Source: Paracoccus sigandri
GTDB lineage: Bacteria > Pseudomonadota > Alphaproteobacteria > Rhodobacterales > Rhodobacteraceae
Length of the DNA stretch: 58,379 nt
NCBI RefSeq assembly: GCF_003709565.1
Contig: NZ_QNRC01000026.1
Coordinates: 1 to 58,379 of the forward strand
Direction: 5' to 3'
Made by a program: the position numbers and the translations under genes. Shown here one piece after another: positions 36,494-45,693 of the stretch. The notes beneath the pieces are model-generated. The model saw only the letters and a list, made by a program, of their open reading frames with translations, searched no databases and had not been told where the DNA came from. Position 1 is the first letter of the stretch, and every line of letters starts with the position of its first letter.

Positions 36494-36533
36494 GGTCGCC
36501 TCCTCCTTGCGGTTGTGCGGGGTCCGGCGGCGG

Positions 36534-37049
36534 TCAGACGTGATAGACGTCGATGACCTGGCGGATATAGTCGTTCTTCAGGACGATCTTCTTGGCGGCG
36601 ATGGCCAGGCCGTCGCCGGTCCGTCGCAGGGTCACGAAGATGGTCCCGAAGAACTGGTCGGTGACCTTGTAGCGGTGGTTCAGCGTGTGGAAGTTGTAGC
36701 GGACATCCACCTCGGCCCCGCGGTCCTCGACCACTTCGACGTTCAGGACGGCGTGGCTGGTGCGCGGCTCGGGCGTCGAGGCGCCCGACCGTTCGGTCTT
36801 GATGCGGAAGACGCGATCCTCCAGCCCCTCGCGGTTCGGGTAGTAGATCAGCGAGATCTGGGATTGCGGATCCTCGGTGATCTGGTCGTTGTCGTCCCAG
36901 GCGGGCATCCAGTAGGTGACGTCGGGCGCATAGCAGGTCAGCCATTCGTCCCATTGCCGGTCATCGAGCAGGCGCGCCTCGCGATAGAGGAAGGCGCAGA
37001 TGGCGTTGTAGCCCAGGCTGGTGCCGGTGGTGTCGTGATCCAAGCTCAT
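36534..37049 (-). CDS. benB: Benzoate 1,2-dioxygenase small (beta) subunit
   Basis: The structural subunit of the ring-hydroxylating dioxygenase. 171 residues, with [36 protein letters not shown] and the C-terminal [19 protein letters not shown], all standard for BenB/XylY. The ATG at 37049 overlaps the benA stop (ATGA), as expected for subunits made in equal amounts. Confidence 0.95.
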   Translation of the reverse strand: MSLDHDTTGTSLGYNAICAFLYREARLLDDRQWDEWLTCYAPDVTYWMPAWDDNDQITEDPQSQISLIYYPNREGLEDRVFRIKTERSGASTPEPRTSHAVLNVEVVEDRGAEVDVRYNFHTLNHRYKVTDQFFGTIFVTLRRTGDGLAIAAKKIVLKNDYIRQVIDVYHV

Positions 37050-38404
37050 GCCGCGGCCCCCCTTTTTTCGGCGGCAAGCGCGTCGCGCATCACCCCGGCC
37101 CAGTATTCGTGCTGGCAGACGAACAGCCCCTCGTCCTCGCTGCGTTCGCCGGACAGAAGCGGCTTCAGCCCCATGCGCCGGGCGTTCTCGTCCGGCCCGT
37201 CGATCCACAGCGGCGCGCCGCGCGACATGTCGTTCCACAGCGTCACGCTGCCCAGATAGGCCGTCTGGCAGGCGCGGAATTCTTCCAGGTCATCCGAGGT
37301 GCCCATGCCCGAGACGTTGAAGAAATCCTCGTATTGGCGGATGCGATGGGCGCGATCCTCGGCGCTTTCCCCCTTGGGGGCGAAGCAGAAGATGGTGACT
37401 TCGGTCTTGTCCACGGAAAGCGGGCGCACGACGCGGATCTGGGTGCTGAACTGGTCCATCAGGAACACGTTCGGATAGAGGCAGAGGTTGCGCGTCTGGT
37501 TGACGATGAAGCCCGCCTTGTCCTCGCCCAGCCGGGCCACAAGGTCCTCGCGGCGGTTCCAGACGGGCCGGACCTCGGGGTTCTTGGTGTTGGTCCACAG
37601 CAGGATATGGCCGTTCTCGAAGCCATAGACGCCGGCAACCGACTTCGACCAGCTGTTGGCGTCCACCGCCTTGGTGCCGGTCTCGCTGCGCCGGTCCATG
37701 GTGGTGGCATAGTTCCAGTGGACCGTGCTGACGTGATAGCCGTCGCAGCCATTCTCCATCTGCAGCTTCCAGTTGCCGTCATAGATGTAGGAGGAATTGC
37801 CACGCAGGACCTCCAGCCCCTCGGGGGCCTGGTCGACGATCTGATCGATGATGATGGTGGTCTCGCCCAGGAACTCCTCCAGCGGCGCGACATCGGCATT
37901 CAGGCTGCCAAACAGGAAGCCGCGATAGCTTTCGAACCGGGCCACGCGGGTCAGGTCGTGCGAGCCGTCCTTGCCGAACTGCTCGGGATATTGCGTCGTC
38001 TTGGCGTCCTTGACCTTCAGCAGCTTGCCGGTGTTGGAAAAGGTCCAGCCGTGGAACGGGCAGGTGAAGCTGCCCTTGTTGCCCTGCTTGCGGCGGCACA
38101 GCATCGCGCCCTTGTGGGCGCAGGCATTGATGACCGCGTTCAGCGTGCCGGTCTTGTCGCGGGTGATGACCACCGGCTGGCGGCCGATCCAGGTCGTGTA
38201 ATAATCGTTCGGTTCGGGGATCTGGCTTTCATGCGCCAGATAGACCCAGTTGCCTTCGAAGATGTGCTTCATCTCCAGCGCGAACAGGTCCTCGTTGGTG
38301 AAGATGTCGCGGCGGCAACGGTAGAGGCCGGCCTCCTTGTCGTCCTGCACGGCGGTCGCCAGAAGATGATCCAGGTCGCGTGCCTTCTCGATGATCGCGG
38401 ACAT
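37046..38404 (-). CDS. benA: Benzoate 1,2-dioxygenase large (alpha) subunit
   Basis: The catalytic subunit that adds O2 to benzoate to form the cis-diol. The 452-residue protein has a Rieske [2Fe-2S] site: Cys95 and His97 in [11 protein letters not shown], Cys115 and His118 in TCPFHGW. The mononuclear iron histidines are in [13 protein letters not shown]. The start at 38404 lies 111 bp after catA. The start region has AGGAAAG a few bases upstream. Confidence 0.96.
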   Translation of the reverse strand: MSAIIEKARDLDHLLATAVQDDKEAGLYRCRRDIFTNEDLFALEMKHIFEGNWVYLAHESQIPEPNDYYTTWIGRQPVVITRDKTGTLNAVINACAHKGAMLCRRKQGNKGSFTCPFHGWTFSNTGKLLKVKDAKTTQYPEQFGKDGSHDLTRVARFESYRGFLFGSLNADVAPLEEFLGETTIIIDQIVDQAPEGLEVLRGNSSYIYDGNWKLQMENGCDGYHVSTVHWNYATTMDRRSETGTKAVDANSWSKSVAGVYGFENGHILLWTNTKNPEVRPVWNRREDLVARLGEDKAGFIVNQTRNLCLYPNVFLMDQFSTQIRVVRPLSVDKTEVTIFCFAPKGESAEDRAHRIRQYEDFFNVSGMGTSDDLEEFRACQTAYLGSVTLWNDMSRGAPLWIDGPDENARRMGLKPLLSGERSEDEGLFVCQHEYWAGVMRDALAAEKRGAAA

Positions 38405-38515
38405 GAGCTTTCCTCCCCAGGGGATGCGCCTTTCGGGCCGGCCCCTGCCAGATGTCGGTGATGGTTGATCGGGTTCGGAACGGGGCGGCCTGCGGCGGCC
38501 GCCCGCAAGCGTCGA

Positions 38516-39454
38516 TCAGGCCGCGGCCCGGCGGCGCTGTTCGTTGGCCTGGTTGTCGACGCCATCAACCAGGGCGGTCAGGTGGATGTCGAATTCGATC
38601 TCGGCGAAGGGGCCGTTCAACCCGTTGGCGTGAATGCTGTCCTCGTCGCTGCGCTCGACGACATGCGGCACCAGCCCCTCGCGGGTCGCATAAGCGAAAT
38701 CGTCGTCGATCAGCGGATCGCCCTCGATATTGATCTGCGTGGTCAGCTTGCGGTGGCCATCGGCGCTGACGAAGAAGTGGATATGCGCCGGCCGCTGGCC
38801 GTGGCGGCCAAGCGCCGACAGCAGCGCCTCGGTCGGGCTGCCGGGGGGCACGCCATAGCCACTGGGCAGGATGCTCTGGAACCTGTAGCGGCCGTCCTGA
38901 TCCGCGATGATCGTGCGGCGCATGTTGAAGGGCGCCTGCTTGCCGGTCGGGTCGAAATGCGAATAGAAGCCGCGGGTGTCGCAATGCCACACCTCGACCT
39001 TGGCGCCCGGCAGCGGCTTGCCGTCCGATCCGTGGACCGTGCCATGCATGATCAGCGTGTGGCCGTCGGTGTCGGTGCCGTCATCCAGCCGCGCGAAGCC
39101 CACGGATTCCGGGGCGCCCGCGACATAGAGCGGCCCCTCGATGGTGCGCGGCGTGGGGTTCTCGATCCCCAGCGAGGCGTCGATGGCGTCCAGCCGCTCG
39201 TCGATGAAGTGGTCGACCCCCAGGCCCGGCGAGACCAGCCCGGCCTGCCCGGCCGCGCCCAGATCGTTCAGCCAGGCAACGCCCATCCAGTATTCGTCGG
39301 GGGTGATGTCCAGGTCGTCGATGGCCTTGAACAGGTCGGACATCAGCCGATGCACGATCTGTTTCATGCGCGGATCGCCGTTGTCGTTGTTCAACCCGCT
39401 GAGTTCCTTCAGGAACTCCTGCACATCGGGTCGGTCGAAAATCTTGACGGTCAT
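38516..39454 (-). CDS. catA: Catechol 1,2-dioxygenase (intradiol)
   Basis: Opens catechol to cis,cis-muconate using Fe(III). The 312-residue protein has the N-terminal helical linker domain and the intradiol core, with the iron-ligand Tyr region RGFYSHFDPTG and the ligand histidines in GQRPAHIHFFVSADGHRKLT. Length is normal. The ATG at 39454 follows GGAGGAGAAACC. It lies 66 bp after catC and upstream of benA. Confidence 0.95.
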   Translation of the reverse strand: MTVKIFDRPDVQEFLKELSGLNNDNGDPRMKQIVHRLMSDLFKAIDDLDITPDEYWMGVAWLNDLGAAGQAGLVSPGLGVDHFIDERLDAIDASLGIENPTPRTIEGPLYVAGAPESVGFARLDDGTDTDGHTLIMHGTVHGSDGKPLPGAKVEVWHCDTRGFYSHFDPTGKQAPFNMRRTIIADQDGRYRFQSILPSGYGVPPGSPTEALLSALGRHGQRPAHIHFFVSADGHRKLTTQINIEGDPLIDDDFAYATREGLVPHVVERSDEDSIHANGLNGPFAEIEFDIHLTALVDGVDNQANEQRRRAAA

Positions 39455-39520
39455 GGTTTCTCCTCCTGGATTCGCTTGGAAACTGGGCGGGCAGGCTTCC
39501 TCGGGCCTGCCCGTTGGGGA

Positions 39521-39811
39521 TTAGCTGTCATCCTCTCGGATGGCGGATGGGTGGCGCAGAAGCGGCGTGACCTCGATCTCCATGAAGGGAAACAGGGGCA
39601 GGCCGGACAGGATCTGGTGCAGCTCGTCGTTGTCGCTGACGTCGAAGATGCTGACATTCGCGTATTGCCCGGCGACCCGCCAGATATGGCGCCACTTGCC
39701 CTGGCGCTGCAGGTCCTGCGCATAGGCCTTTTCGCGCGCGATGATCCCGGCGGCTTCCTCGGCCGGCAGATCGCGGGGAAGCTTCACGGTCATGGCGACA
39801 TGGAACAGCAT
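39521..39811 (-). CDS. catC: Muconolactone delta-isomerase
   Basis: Converts muconolactone to 3-oxoadipate enol-lactone. A 96-residue protein with the family start MLFHVAMTVKLPRDLPAEEA, then AREKAYAQDLQRQGKWRHIW and VSIFDVSDNDELHQIL. I chose ATG 39811, since GGGAGGG lies about 8 bases upstream. The catB stop is 2 bp before this start, so translation may be coupled. Confidence 0.95.
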   Translation of the reverse strand: MLFHVAMTVKLPRDLPAEEAAGIIAREKAYAQDLQRQGKWRHIWRVAGQYANVSIFDVSDNDELHQILSGLPLFPFMEIEVTPLLRHPSAIREDDS

Positions 39812-39813
39812 CG

Positions 39814-41004
39814 TCACACCCTCCCGCCGGGCAGGCTGATCGTCTTGCGGATCCCGTCGCGGGCGAAGAAGGCCAGGCGATCCTCGTCCAGCGCCACCCC
39901 CAGGCCGGGGCCGGCGGGGACGGTCAGCTCGAACTCGCTGTAATCCAGCGGCTCGGCCAGGATCTCCTCGGTCAGCAGCAGCGGGCCGAACAGTTCCGTG
40001 CCCCATTGCAGATTGGCGAAACAGGCGAAGGCATGGGCCGAGACCACGGTGCCCACCGCGCCTTCCAGCATGGTGCCGCCGTAAAGCCCGATCCCCGCCG
40101 CATCGGCGATGGCCGCGACGCGCAGCGCGTTGAAGGCGCCGCCGCTCTGCTCCAGCTTGACGGCAAAGACATCCGCGCCCTGCAGGCGCGCGATCTCGAA
40201 GGCGCTTTCGGGGCCGGTCAGGGATTCATCGGCCATCAGCGCCACGGGCCAGCGCCGCACCAGCCGCCTCAGCGCCGCGGTCTGCGCGACCGGCTGCTCG
40301 ACCAGCTCGCAGCCCGCATCGGCAAGGGCAGGAATGCCGAAGGCGGCCTCGCCCTCGGACCAGGCCATGTTCAGGTCGACCCGCACCGCACCGCGGTCGC
40401 CAAGCGCGGCCTTGATCGCGGCCACATGGGCGATGTCGTCACGGATCGGCCGCGCGCCGATCTTCAGCTTGAAGACGCGGTGGCGGCGCAGGTCCAGCAT
40501 CCGTTCCGCCTCGGCGATGTCGCGCGCGGTGTCGCCCGAGGCCAGCGTCCAGGCCACCGGCAGCCGGTCGCGCCGCCGCCCGCCCAGAAGCTCGCTGACC
40601 GGCAGGCCGACCCGCTTGCCCTGGGCATCCAGCAGCGCCGTTTCCACGGCCGACTTGGCAAAGCGGTTCTCGCGCACCATCCGGCCGATCCGCGCCATCA
40701 GCGCCTGCACCTGCGTCGCGTCCTGGCCGATCATCACCGGCGCGAACCAGCTGTCGATATTGGTCTTCATGCTTTCGGGGCTTTCGCCGCCATAGGCCAG
40801 GCCGCCGATCGTGGTGCCCTCGCCGATGCCGACGATCCCGTCGCTGCAATGGACGCGGACCAGCATCAGCACCTGCCCGTTCATGGTCGCGACCGACAGC
40901 TTGTGCGGCCGGATCGTCGGAAGATCGAGGATCACCGTCTCGACCCTCGAGACGACGGGGCGAATATCGGTGCGCGGGGCGAGGGGGGCGAATGACTGGT
41001 TCAT
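39814..41004 (-). CDS. catB: cis,cis-Muconate cycloisomerase
   Basis: Lactonises cis,cis-muconate to muconolactone. An enolase-superfamily enzyme of about 396 residues. Catalytic KLKIG (KxK motif), metal ligands in RVDLNMAWSE, ELVEQPV and MADESLTGP, and the late Lys in VFAVKLEQSGG are present. I prefer ATG 41004 (MNQSFAPLAPRTDIRPVV); ATG 41046 would add 14 residues and place the start only 15 bp from the CatR site. It is the first gene of the cluster. Confidence 0.94.
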   Translation of the reverse strand: MNQSFAPLAPRTDIRPVVSRVETVILDLPTIRPHKLSVATMNGQVLMLVRVHCSDGIVGIGEGTTIGGLAYGGESPESMKTNIDSWFAPVMIGQDATQVQALMARIGRMVRENRFAKSAVETALLDAQGKRVGLPVSELLGGRRRDRLPVAWTLASGDTARDIAEAERMLDLRRHRVFKLKIGARPIRDDIAHVAAIKAALGDRGAVRVDLNMAWSEGEAAFGIPALADAGCELVEQPVAQTAALRRLVRRWPVALMADESLTGPESAFEIARLQGADVFAVKLEQSGGAFNALRVAAIADAAGIGLYGGTMLEGAVGTVVSAHAFACFANLQWGTELFGPLLLTEEILAEPLDYSEFELTVPAGPGLGVALDEDRLAFFARDGIRKTISLPGGRV

Positions 41005-41060
41005 GACGCCAAATTGCGGCGGCGGCCCCTTTCTGTCCAACACCATTTCGGTTTGAAAGA

Positions 41061-41075
41061 ATACCCGGAAGGTAT
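41061..41075. promoter_or_regulatory. CatR/BenM-type operator, ATAC-N7-GTAT
   Basis: ATACC-CGGAA-GGTAT is a perfect 5+5 dyad that contains ATAC-N7-GTAT, the published binding pattern of the muconate-responsive regulators CatM and BenM, and the LysR T-N11-A core. It lies between catB and the divergent catR. Confidence 0.8.
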
Positions 41076-41170
41076 TATGTTGAAGAAAATATGGCCATGC
41101 GGCCAGTTACCGCGCTACAGAATACCAAAAACAATCGTCGTTTTTGCTCTTGCACGCCCAGAGGACGGCC

Positions 41171-42124
41171 ATGGATCTGCGACAGCTGCGCTATTTCACC
41201 GCCGTCGCGCGGGAACGAAACTTCACCCGCGCGGCTCAGACCCTGAACATCGCCCAGCCGCCGCTGAGCCGCCAGATACAACTGCTGGAGGAAGAGCTGG
41301 GCGTCGCCCTGATCATCCGCACGTCCCGGCCGATCCGGCTGACCGATGCGGGACGGCTGTTCTATGAACAGGCGCTGCAGGTGCTGGGGCGGGTCGACCA
41401 GATGAAGGACGCGACGCGCCGGGTCGGGCTGAACCGCAACCGGGTGCTGTCCATCGGCTTCGTGGCCTCGACCCTTTACGGCGGCCTGCCGGTGCTGGTC
41501 AGGAAACTGCGCCAGAACGTGCCCGAGCTGGACATCCAGCTGCTGGAAATGCTGTCGATCCAGCAGATCCCCGCGCTGAAGGAAGGCCGCATCGACATCG
41601 GCTTCGGCCGCCTGAAGCACAGCGACCCGAATGTCGTCGGCACCGTCCTGCGCGAGGAACGGCTGGTGGCCGCCCTGCCCCAGGACACGCCCCTGGCGCG
41701 GGATCCCGCGCCGCTGCCGCTGGCTGCGCTGGCCGGGCAGACGCTGATCGTCTATCCCAAGGAGCCGCGGCCCAGCTATGCCGACCAGGTCCTCAACCTG
41801 CTGCAGGACGAGGGCATTCGCCCGGCCGACGTGCTGGAGGTGCGCGAAATCCAGACGGCGGTTGGTCTGGTCGCGGCAGAGTCGGGCATCTGCATCATCC
41901 CCTCCTCGGCCCGGCAGATGCGGTCGGACGTGCGCTATCGGCTGATCGACAGCCCGCGGGCGACATCGCCGGTCATCCTCAATCACCGCGCCGGCGACGC
42001 CTCGCCCTATCTCGACCTGGTCCGGCAGCTGATCCGCGACATGTATGCCGAAAACCCGGTCTGGCTGGAGGCCAACAATCTTCGCCCAACCCCTCCCGAC
42101 GACCGCAAGCCGGACCGCGCGTAA
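41171..42124 (+). CDS. catR: LysR-type regulator of the ben/cat cluster
   Basis: A 317-residue LysR protein of the CatR/CatM/BenM group. The N-terminal helix-turn-helix begins MDLRQLRYFTAVARERNFTR, with the recognition helix in AQPPLSRQIQLLEEELG and then FxR-type SRPIRLTDAG. The effector domain shows LSIGFVASTLYGGLPVLVRK and DIGFGRL. Such proteins sense cis,cis-muconate. I chose ATG 41171 (AGAGGA upstream); TTG 41144 is the longer frame. Divergent from catB, with a matching operator in between. Confidence 0.9.
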   Translation: MDLRQLRYFTAVARERNFTRAAQTLNIAQPPLSRQIQLLEEELGVALIIRTSRPIRLTDAGRLFYEQALQVLGRVDQMKDATRRVGLNRNRVLSIGFVASTLYGGLPVLVRKLRQNVPELDIQLLEMLSIQQIPALKEGRIDIGFGRLKHSDPNVVGTVLREERLVAALPQDTPLARDPAPLPLAALAGQTLIVYPKEPRPSYADQVLNLLQDEGIRPADVLEVREIQTAVGLVAAESGICIIPSSARQMRSDVRYRLIDSPRATSPVILNHRAGDASPYLDLVRQLIRDMYAENPVWLEANNLRPTPPDDRKPDRA

Positions 42125-42149
42125 GGTCCTGGCGATCTGCCTCGCCGCG

Positions 42150-43049
42150 TCAGGCGCGGCACGATTCCGTCAGCGCGGCCGCGAAACTGCGGGCGGCGGG
42201 ACCGAAGGGCTGGTCCAGGCGGCGGGCGAGATAGCTCTGGGCCTGGACCTGGCCGTCGCGGCCAAGCGCGGTGGTGGGCAGCCGCACCAGCCTGCCGGAA
42301 CTCAGGTCGTCCTCGACCAGCCACAGCGGCAGACGTCCCCAGCCGACGCCCGACAGGATCAGCGCGTGCTTGGCGTCCTGGCTGGTCACGCGGCAGGATT
42401 GCGGCGACAGGACGCCGAAATCGCGGCCCTCGGACAGCGCGGTCGGATCCGACAGCACGATCTGGACGTGATCGGCAAGATCGGGAACGCCCAGCCCGCG
42501 CCCCGCCGCCAGGGGATGCCCCGCCGCGACCACCGCCACCTGCGAGACCGGCGAGAGCGCCTCGAAGCTGATCCGGGGGTCGCGGAAATCCTCGCCCACC
42601 ATGATCGCAAGCGTGCACCGCTGATCCGTCAGCGCCTGCAAGGGACCGCCGAGCGGCTGGACCTCCAGCCGGATCGCGACCGAGGGATAATGCGCGCGCA
42701 TCCCGGCCAGCGCGGCCCCCACAGCCGAAAGCGGAAACAGCGTATCGACCACGATGGACAGCCGAAGCTCGACGCCGTCGCCGAAACCGCGCGCGCGGGC
42801 GCGCATCGCGTCGACCCGCAGCAGGATGTCGCGGGCATCGGCAAGCAGCGCCTCGCCCTGCGGCGTCAGCACCGGGCGGTGGCCCGAGCGGTCGAACAGC
42901 AGCAGGCCCAGCTGCGCCTCCAGGTTGGCGACGGCGACGCTGACGCCGGATTGCGCCCGCGACAGGCTGCCCGCCCCGGCGCGGAAGCTGCCGCTGTCGG
43001 CGACCGCGACGAAGGTGCGGATCTGGTCCAGGGTCAGGGCGTCCAGCAT
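42150..43049 (-). CDS. LysR-family transcriptional regulator
   Basis: A 299-residue LysR protein. The N-terminal DNA-binding part reads LDALTLDQIRTFVAVADSGS and then SRAQSGVSVAVANLEAQLGL; the effector-binding domain fills the rest. It is divergent from wrbA and an MFS gene, and a perfect 8+8 dyad lies 6 bp before its start. This suggests it controls that pair and itself. Converges on catR, ending 25 bp from it. Confidence 0.88.
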   Translation of the reverse strand: MLDALTLDQIRTFVAVADSGSFRAGAGSLSRAQSGVSVAVANLEAQLGLLLFDRSGHRPVLTPQGEALLADARDILLRVDAMRARARGFGDGVELRLSIVVDTLFPLSAVGAALAGMRAHYPSVAIRLEVQPLGGPLQALTDQRCTLAIMVGEDFRDPRISFEALSPVSQVAVVAAGHPLAAGRGLGVPDLADHVQIVLSDPTALSEGRDFGVLSPQSCRVTSQDAKHALILSGVGWGRLPLWLVEDDLSSGRLVRLPTTALGRDGQVQAQSYLARRLDQPFGPAARSFAAALTESCRA

Positions 43050-43055
43050 GATCGC

Positions 43056-43079
43056 TTCCGATGATCGAAACCATCGGAA
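43056..43079. promoter_or_regulatory. Inverted repeat, candidate operator of the adjacent LysR protein
   Basis: TTCCGATG and CATCGGAA form a perfect 8-bp dyad with an 8-bp spacer, 6 bp upstream of the lysR start codon. The position suits repression of lysR and activation of the divergent wrbA. Confidence 0.5.
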
Positions 43080-43149
43080 TTATATCACTCCTTCCGGTCA
43101 TCCGTCACCCCTACCCTGCAGATGACGGGAAACAGGAAAGGAGAAAACG

Positions 43150-43770
43150 ATGATCAATGTGCTGGTGCTGTATTATTCGTCCTATGGCCATGTCGAGACC
43201 ATGGCCGGCGCGGTCGCGGCGGGCGCGCGCGAGGCGGGCGCGACGGTCGCCCTGCGGCGCGTGCCGGAACTGGTGCCGGACGCGGTCGCGGACAAGTCGG
43301 GCTACAAGCGGGACCAGCAGGCCCCGGTCGCGACGGTCTCGGAACTCGCCGATTACGACGCCATCATCCTGGGCACGCCGACCCGCTTCGGCAACATGGC
43401 CGCGCAGATGAAGAACTTCCTGGACCAGGCCGGCGGGCTGTGGTTCGAGGATCGGCTGGTCGGCAAGGTCGGCAGCGTCTTCACCTCGACCGGCAGCCAG
43501 CATGGCGGGCAGGAAAGCACCATCCTGTCCGCGCATGTGGTGCTGCTGCACCTAGGCATGGTCGTGGTCGGCCTGCCCTACAGCTTCAAGGGCCAGATGC
43601 GGATGGACGAGATCACCGGCGGCTCGCCCTATGGTGCCTCGACGCTGGCCGATGACGGCCATGGCGGCGACCGCCAGCCAAGCGAGAACGAGCTGGAGGG
43701 CGCCCGTTTCCAGGGCCGGCACGTGGCCCGGATCGCGGCCGCGCTGGCCGGGCGGCACGAGGCGGCGTGA
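43150..43770 (+). CDS. wrbA: NAD(P)H:quinone oxidoreductase, type IV (WrbA)
   Basis: A 206-residue flavodoxin-like enzyme that reduces quinones by two electrons, avoiding semiquinone radicals. FMN site: [16 protein letters not shown]; second loop [36 protein letters not shown]; and the C-terminal [27 protein letters not shown] precedes the ATG. Its stop overlaps the start of the MFS gene (TGATG). The setting suggests protection against quinones or electrophiles under LysR control. Confidence 0.93.
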   Translation: MINVLVLYYSSYGHVETMAGAVAAGAREAGATVALRRVPELVPDAVADKSGYKRDQQAPVATVSELADYDAIILGTPTRFGNMAAQMKNFLDQAGGLWFEDRLVGKVGSVFTSTGSQHGGQESTILSAHVVLLHLGMVVVGLPYSFKGQMRMDEITGGSPYGASTLADDGHGGDRQPSENELEGARFQGRHVARIAAALAGRHEAA

Positions 43771-44975
43771 TGCAAGCCCTGTCATCCGCCACGGCGCCGA
43801 CAACGACCCGCTGGGGCGCCGTCCTGCTGATCGTCGCGGCGGGGGTGGTCGCGGCCCTGCAGGTCGGCAAGGGGGCGATCGCCGCGCCCATGCTGCGGGC
43901 CGATCTGGGGCTGGGCCTTTCCGCCATCGGCTGGCTGACCGGGGTCTTCGCCATCCTGGGACTGGTCGGCGGCATTCCCACCGGCGCGCTGGTCGCCCGC
44001 ATCGGCGGGCGGCGGGTCCTGATGGCGGGGCTGGTGACGGCGGCGCTCGGCGCAGCAGTGGGCGCGGGTGCCGGAAGCTTCGCCTGGCTGCTGGTCTTTC
44101 GCATCGTCGAGGGGGCGGGCTTTCTGCTGATCGTCGTCGCGGCGCCGTCCATCCTTGAAGATGTCGCCGACAGGCCGCACCGCAACCTCGCCTTCGCGCT
44201 GTGGAGCTGCTTCATGCCGGCGGGCATGGCCATCGCGATGCTTGCCGGCCCGATGTTCCAGGGCTGGCGCGCGATCTGGTGGGCCAGCGCCCTGATGGCG
44301 ATACTGGTCGCCGTCGCGGTCCCCGCCCTTGTCCCGTCCCGGCGACGCGGCCTGGGCGCATCGCGCGGCAGGCTGGGCGCGGACATCGCCGCAACCCTTC
44401 GCGCGGGCGGGCCGCTGGCACTGGCGGCGATCTTCGCGCTCTACAGCCTGATGTTCTTCGCGCTGTTCAGCTTCCTGCCGATCCTGCTGATGGAGCGGAT
44501 GCAGGTCTCGCACCAGGTCGCGGGGCTGCTGAGCGCGCTTGCAACGGCGGCGAACATCATCGGCAACCTGGCCGCAGGGGTGCTGCTGTCCCGAGGCGTC
44601 GGGCGGACCCTCTTGCTGGCGGGCGCCAGCCTGGTGATGGGGCTGGCGGCGCTTGGCATCTTCCTGCCGCTTCTGCCAGAGGTGCCGACCTTCCTGCTCT
44701 GCGTGCTGTTCTCGGCCGTGGGCGGGCTGGTCCCGGCGGTTCTGCTGGCCTCTGCCCCGCTTGCCGCGCCGGGGGCCGGGCTGGTGCCCATCGTCCTGGG
44801 GCTGATCGTGCAGGGCAACAACCTGGGCCAGATCGTCGGGCCGGTCGCGGTCGGCGGCGTCATCCAGGCAGGCGGATGGGCCTGGGCCGCCCTGATCGTC
44901 GCCGTCGCGGCGCTGCTGGCGGCCGCCATCGCGGCCGTGCTGGGCCGCATCCTCAAGGACGACGGATCGCCATGA
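43770..44975 (+). CDS. MFS transporter
   Basis: A 401-residue major facilitator with 12 predicted membrane helices. The conserved 2-3 loop is GALVARIGGRRVLMAG, and a duplicated half appears after about residue 205. The family resembles cyanate/drug-type MFS exporters; the substrate is unknown. It is translationally coupled to wrbA (TGATG overlap), so export of the same toxic compound or its product is plausible. The 3' end overlaps the convergent acetyltransferase gene by 23 bp. Confidence 0.85.
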   Translation: MQALSSATAPTTTRWGAVLLIVAAGVVAALQVGKGAIAAPMLRADLGLGLSAIGWLTGVFAILGLVGGIPTGALVARIGGRRVLMAGLVTAALGAAVGAGAGSFAWLLVFRIVEGAGFLLIVVAAPSILEDVADRPHRNLAFALWSCFMPAGMAIAMLAGPMFQGWRAIWWASALMAILVAVAVPALVPSRRRGLGASRGRLGADIAATLRAGGPLALAAIFALYSLMFFALFSFLPILLMERMQVSHQVAGLLSALATAANIIGNLAAGVLLSRGVGRTLLLAGASLVMGLAALGIFLPLLPEVPTFLLCVLFSAVGGLVPAVLLASAPLAAPGAGLVPIVLGLIVQGNNLGQIVGPVAVGGVIQAGGWAWAALIVAVAALLAAAIAAVLGRILKDDGSP

Positions 44976-45558
44976 CGCCCCGCCTGACCCGCGCATGACG
45001 CCGGCGGGATCTGCGCCCCAGCCACATGACCATGGCGCAGCGCCGTTCCCTCGGCAGCCCGGCGCGCGCCTCATCGGCAAGGATGCGGCGCAGATGACCG
45101 GAGGGCGCCTGCAGCGCGACGAAGCCAAGCCGCCGGTAATACGGCTCGTTCCAGCTCACCTCGCGGAAGGTGGTCAGCGTCATCGCGTGCAGCCCCCTCG
45201 CCGCTGCCTCGCGGATCGCGCGGCGCAGAAGCCGCGTGCCGATTCCCTGCCCCTGATGGTCGGCATGAACGGCGATCTGCCACAGATGCAGCCGGTTGCC
45301 GAAAACCTCGGCGTTCAGAAACCCGACCGGCCGGCCCGACAGCTCGGCGACAAGCGCCAGCCCGGCGGCGATGAGCTCGCGGTGGCGGCGTGCCGATTGA
45401 ACCTCGTCATCGGCGATCCAGGCCAGATCCGGGAGGGCACGAAACGCCTCGCCCGCCGAGCGTTCGATGGCGGGAAGCGCGCCGGCATCGCCAGGGGCGG
45501 CGCGGCGGATCGTCGGCATGGCCAGGCGCCGCGGCGGTATGGGCGTTGCATCGTTCAT
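44953..45558 (-). CDS. GNAT-family N-acetyltransferase
   Basis: A roughly 200-residue GNAT protein. The acetyl-CoA site is IAVHADHQGQGIGTRLLRRA (V/I-x-x-x-x-Q/R-G-x-G/A motif A). Motif B is present as WNEPYYRRLGFVAL. The substrate is unknown. Starts at 45558 and 45519 are both possible and neither has a good ribosome site; MPTIRRAAPGDA at 45519 resembles typical GNAT starts. Ends inside the MFS gene on the other strand. Confidence 0.83.
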   Translation of the reverse strand: MNDATPIPPRRLAMPTIRRAAPGDAGALPAIERSAGEAFRALPDLAWIADDEVQSARRHRELIAAGLALVAELSGRPVGFLNAEVFGNRLHLWQIAVHADHQGQGIGTRLLRRAIREAAARGLHAMTLTTFREVSWNEPYYRRLGFVALQAPSGHLRRILADEARAGLPRERRCAMVMWLGRRSRRRHARVRRGVMAIRRP

Positions 45559-45693
45559 GCCGCCAATCTGCCCATGCCGAAGCCGCGCGTCCATGCAGGG
45601 GCGCGACCCGGCAGCCCCGTCGGCCGGATCATGCCTTACGTGATCGCCAGCACCACATCGCCGAACCCGGCGGCGACATGCCTGAATGCCGGG

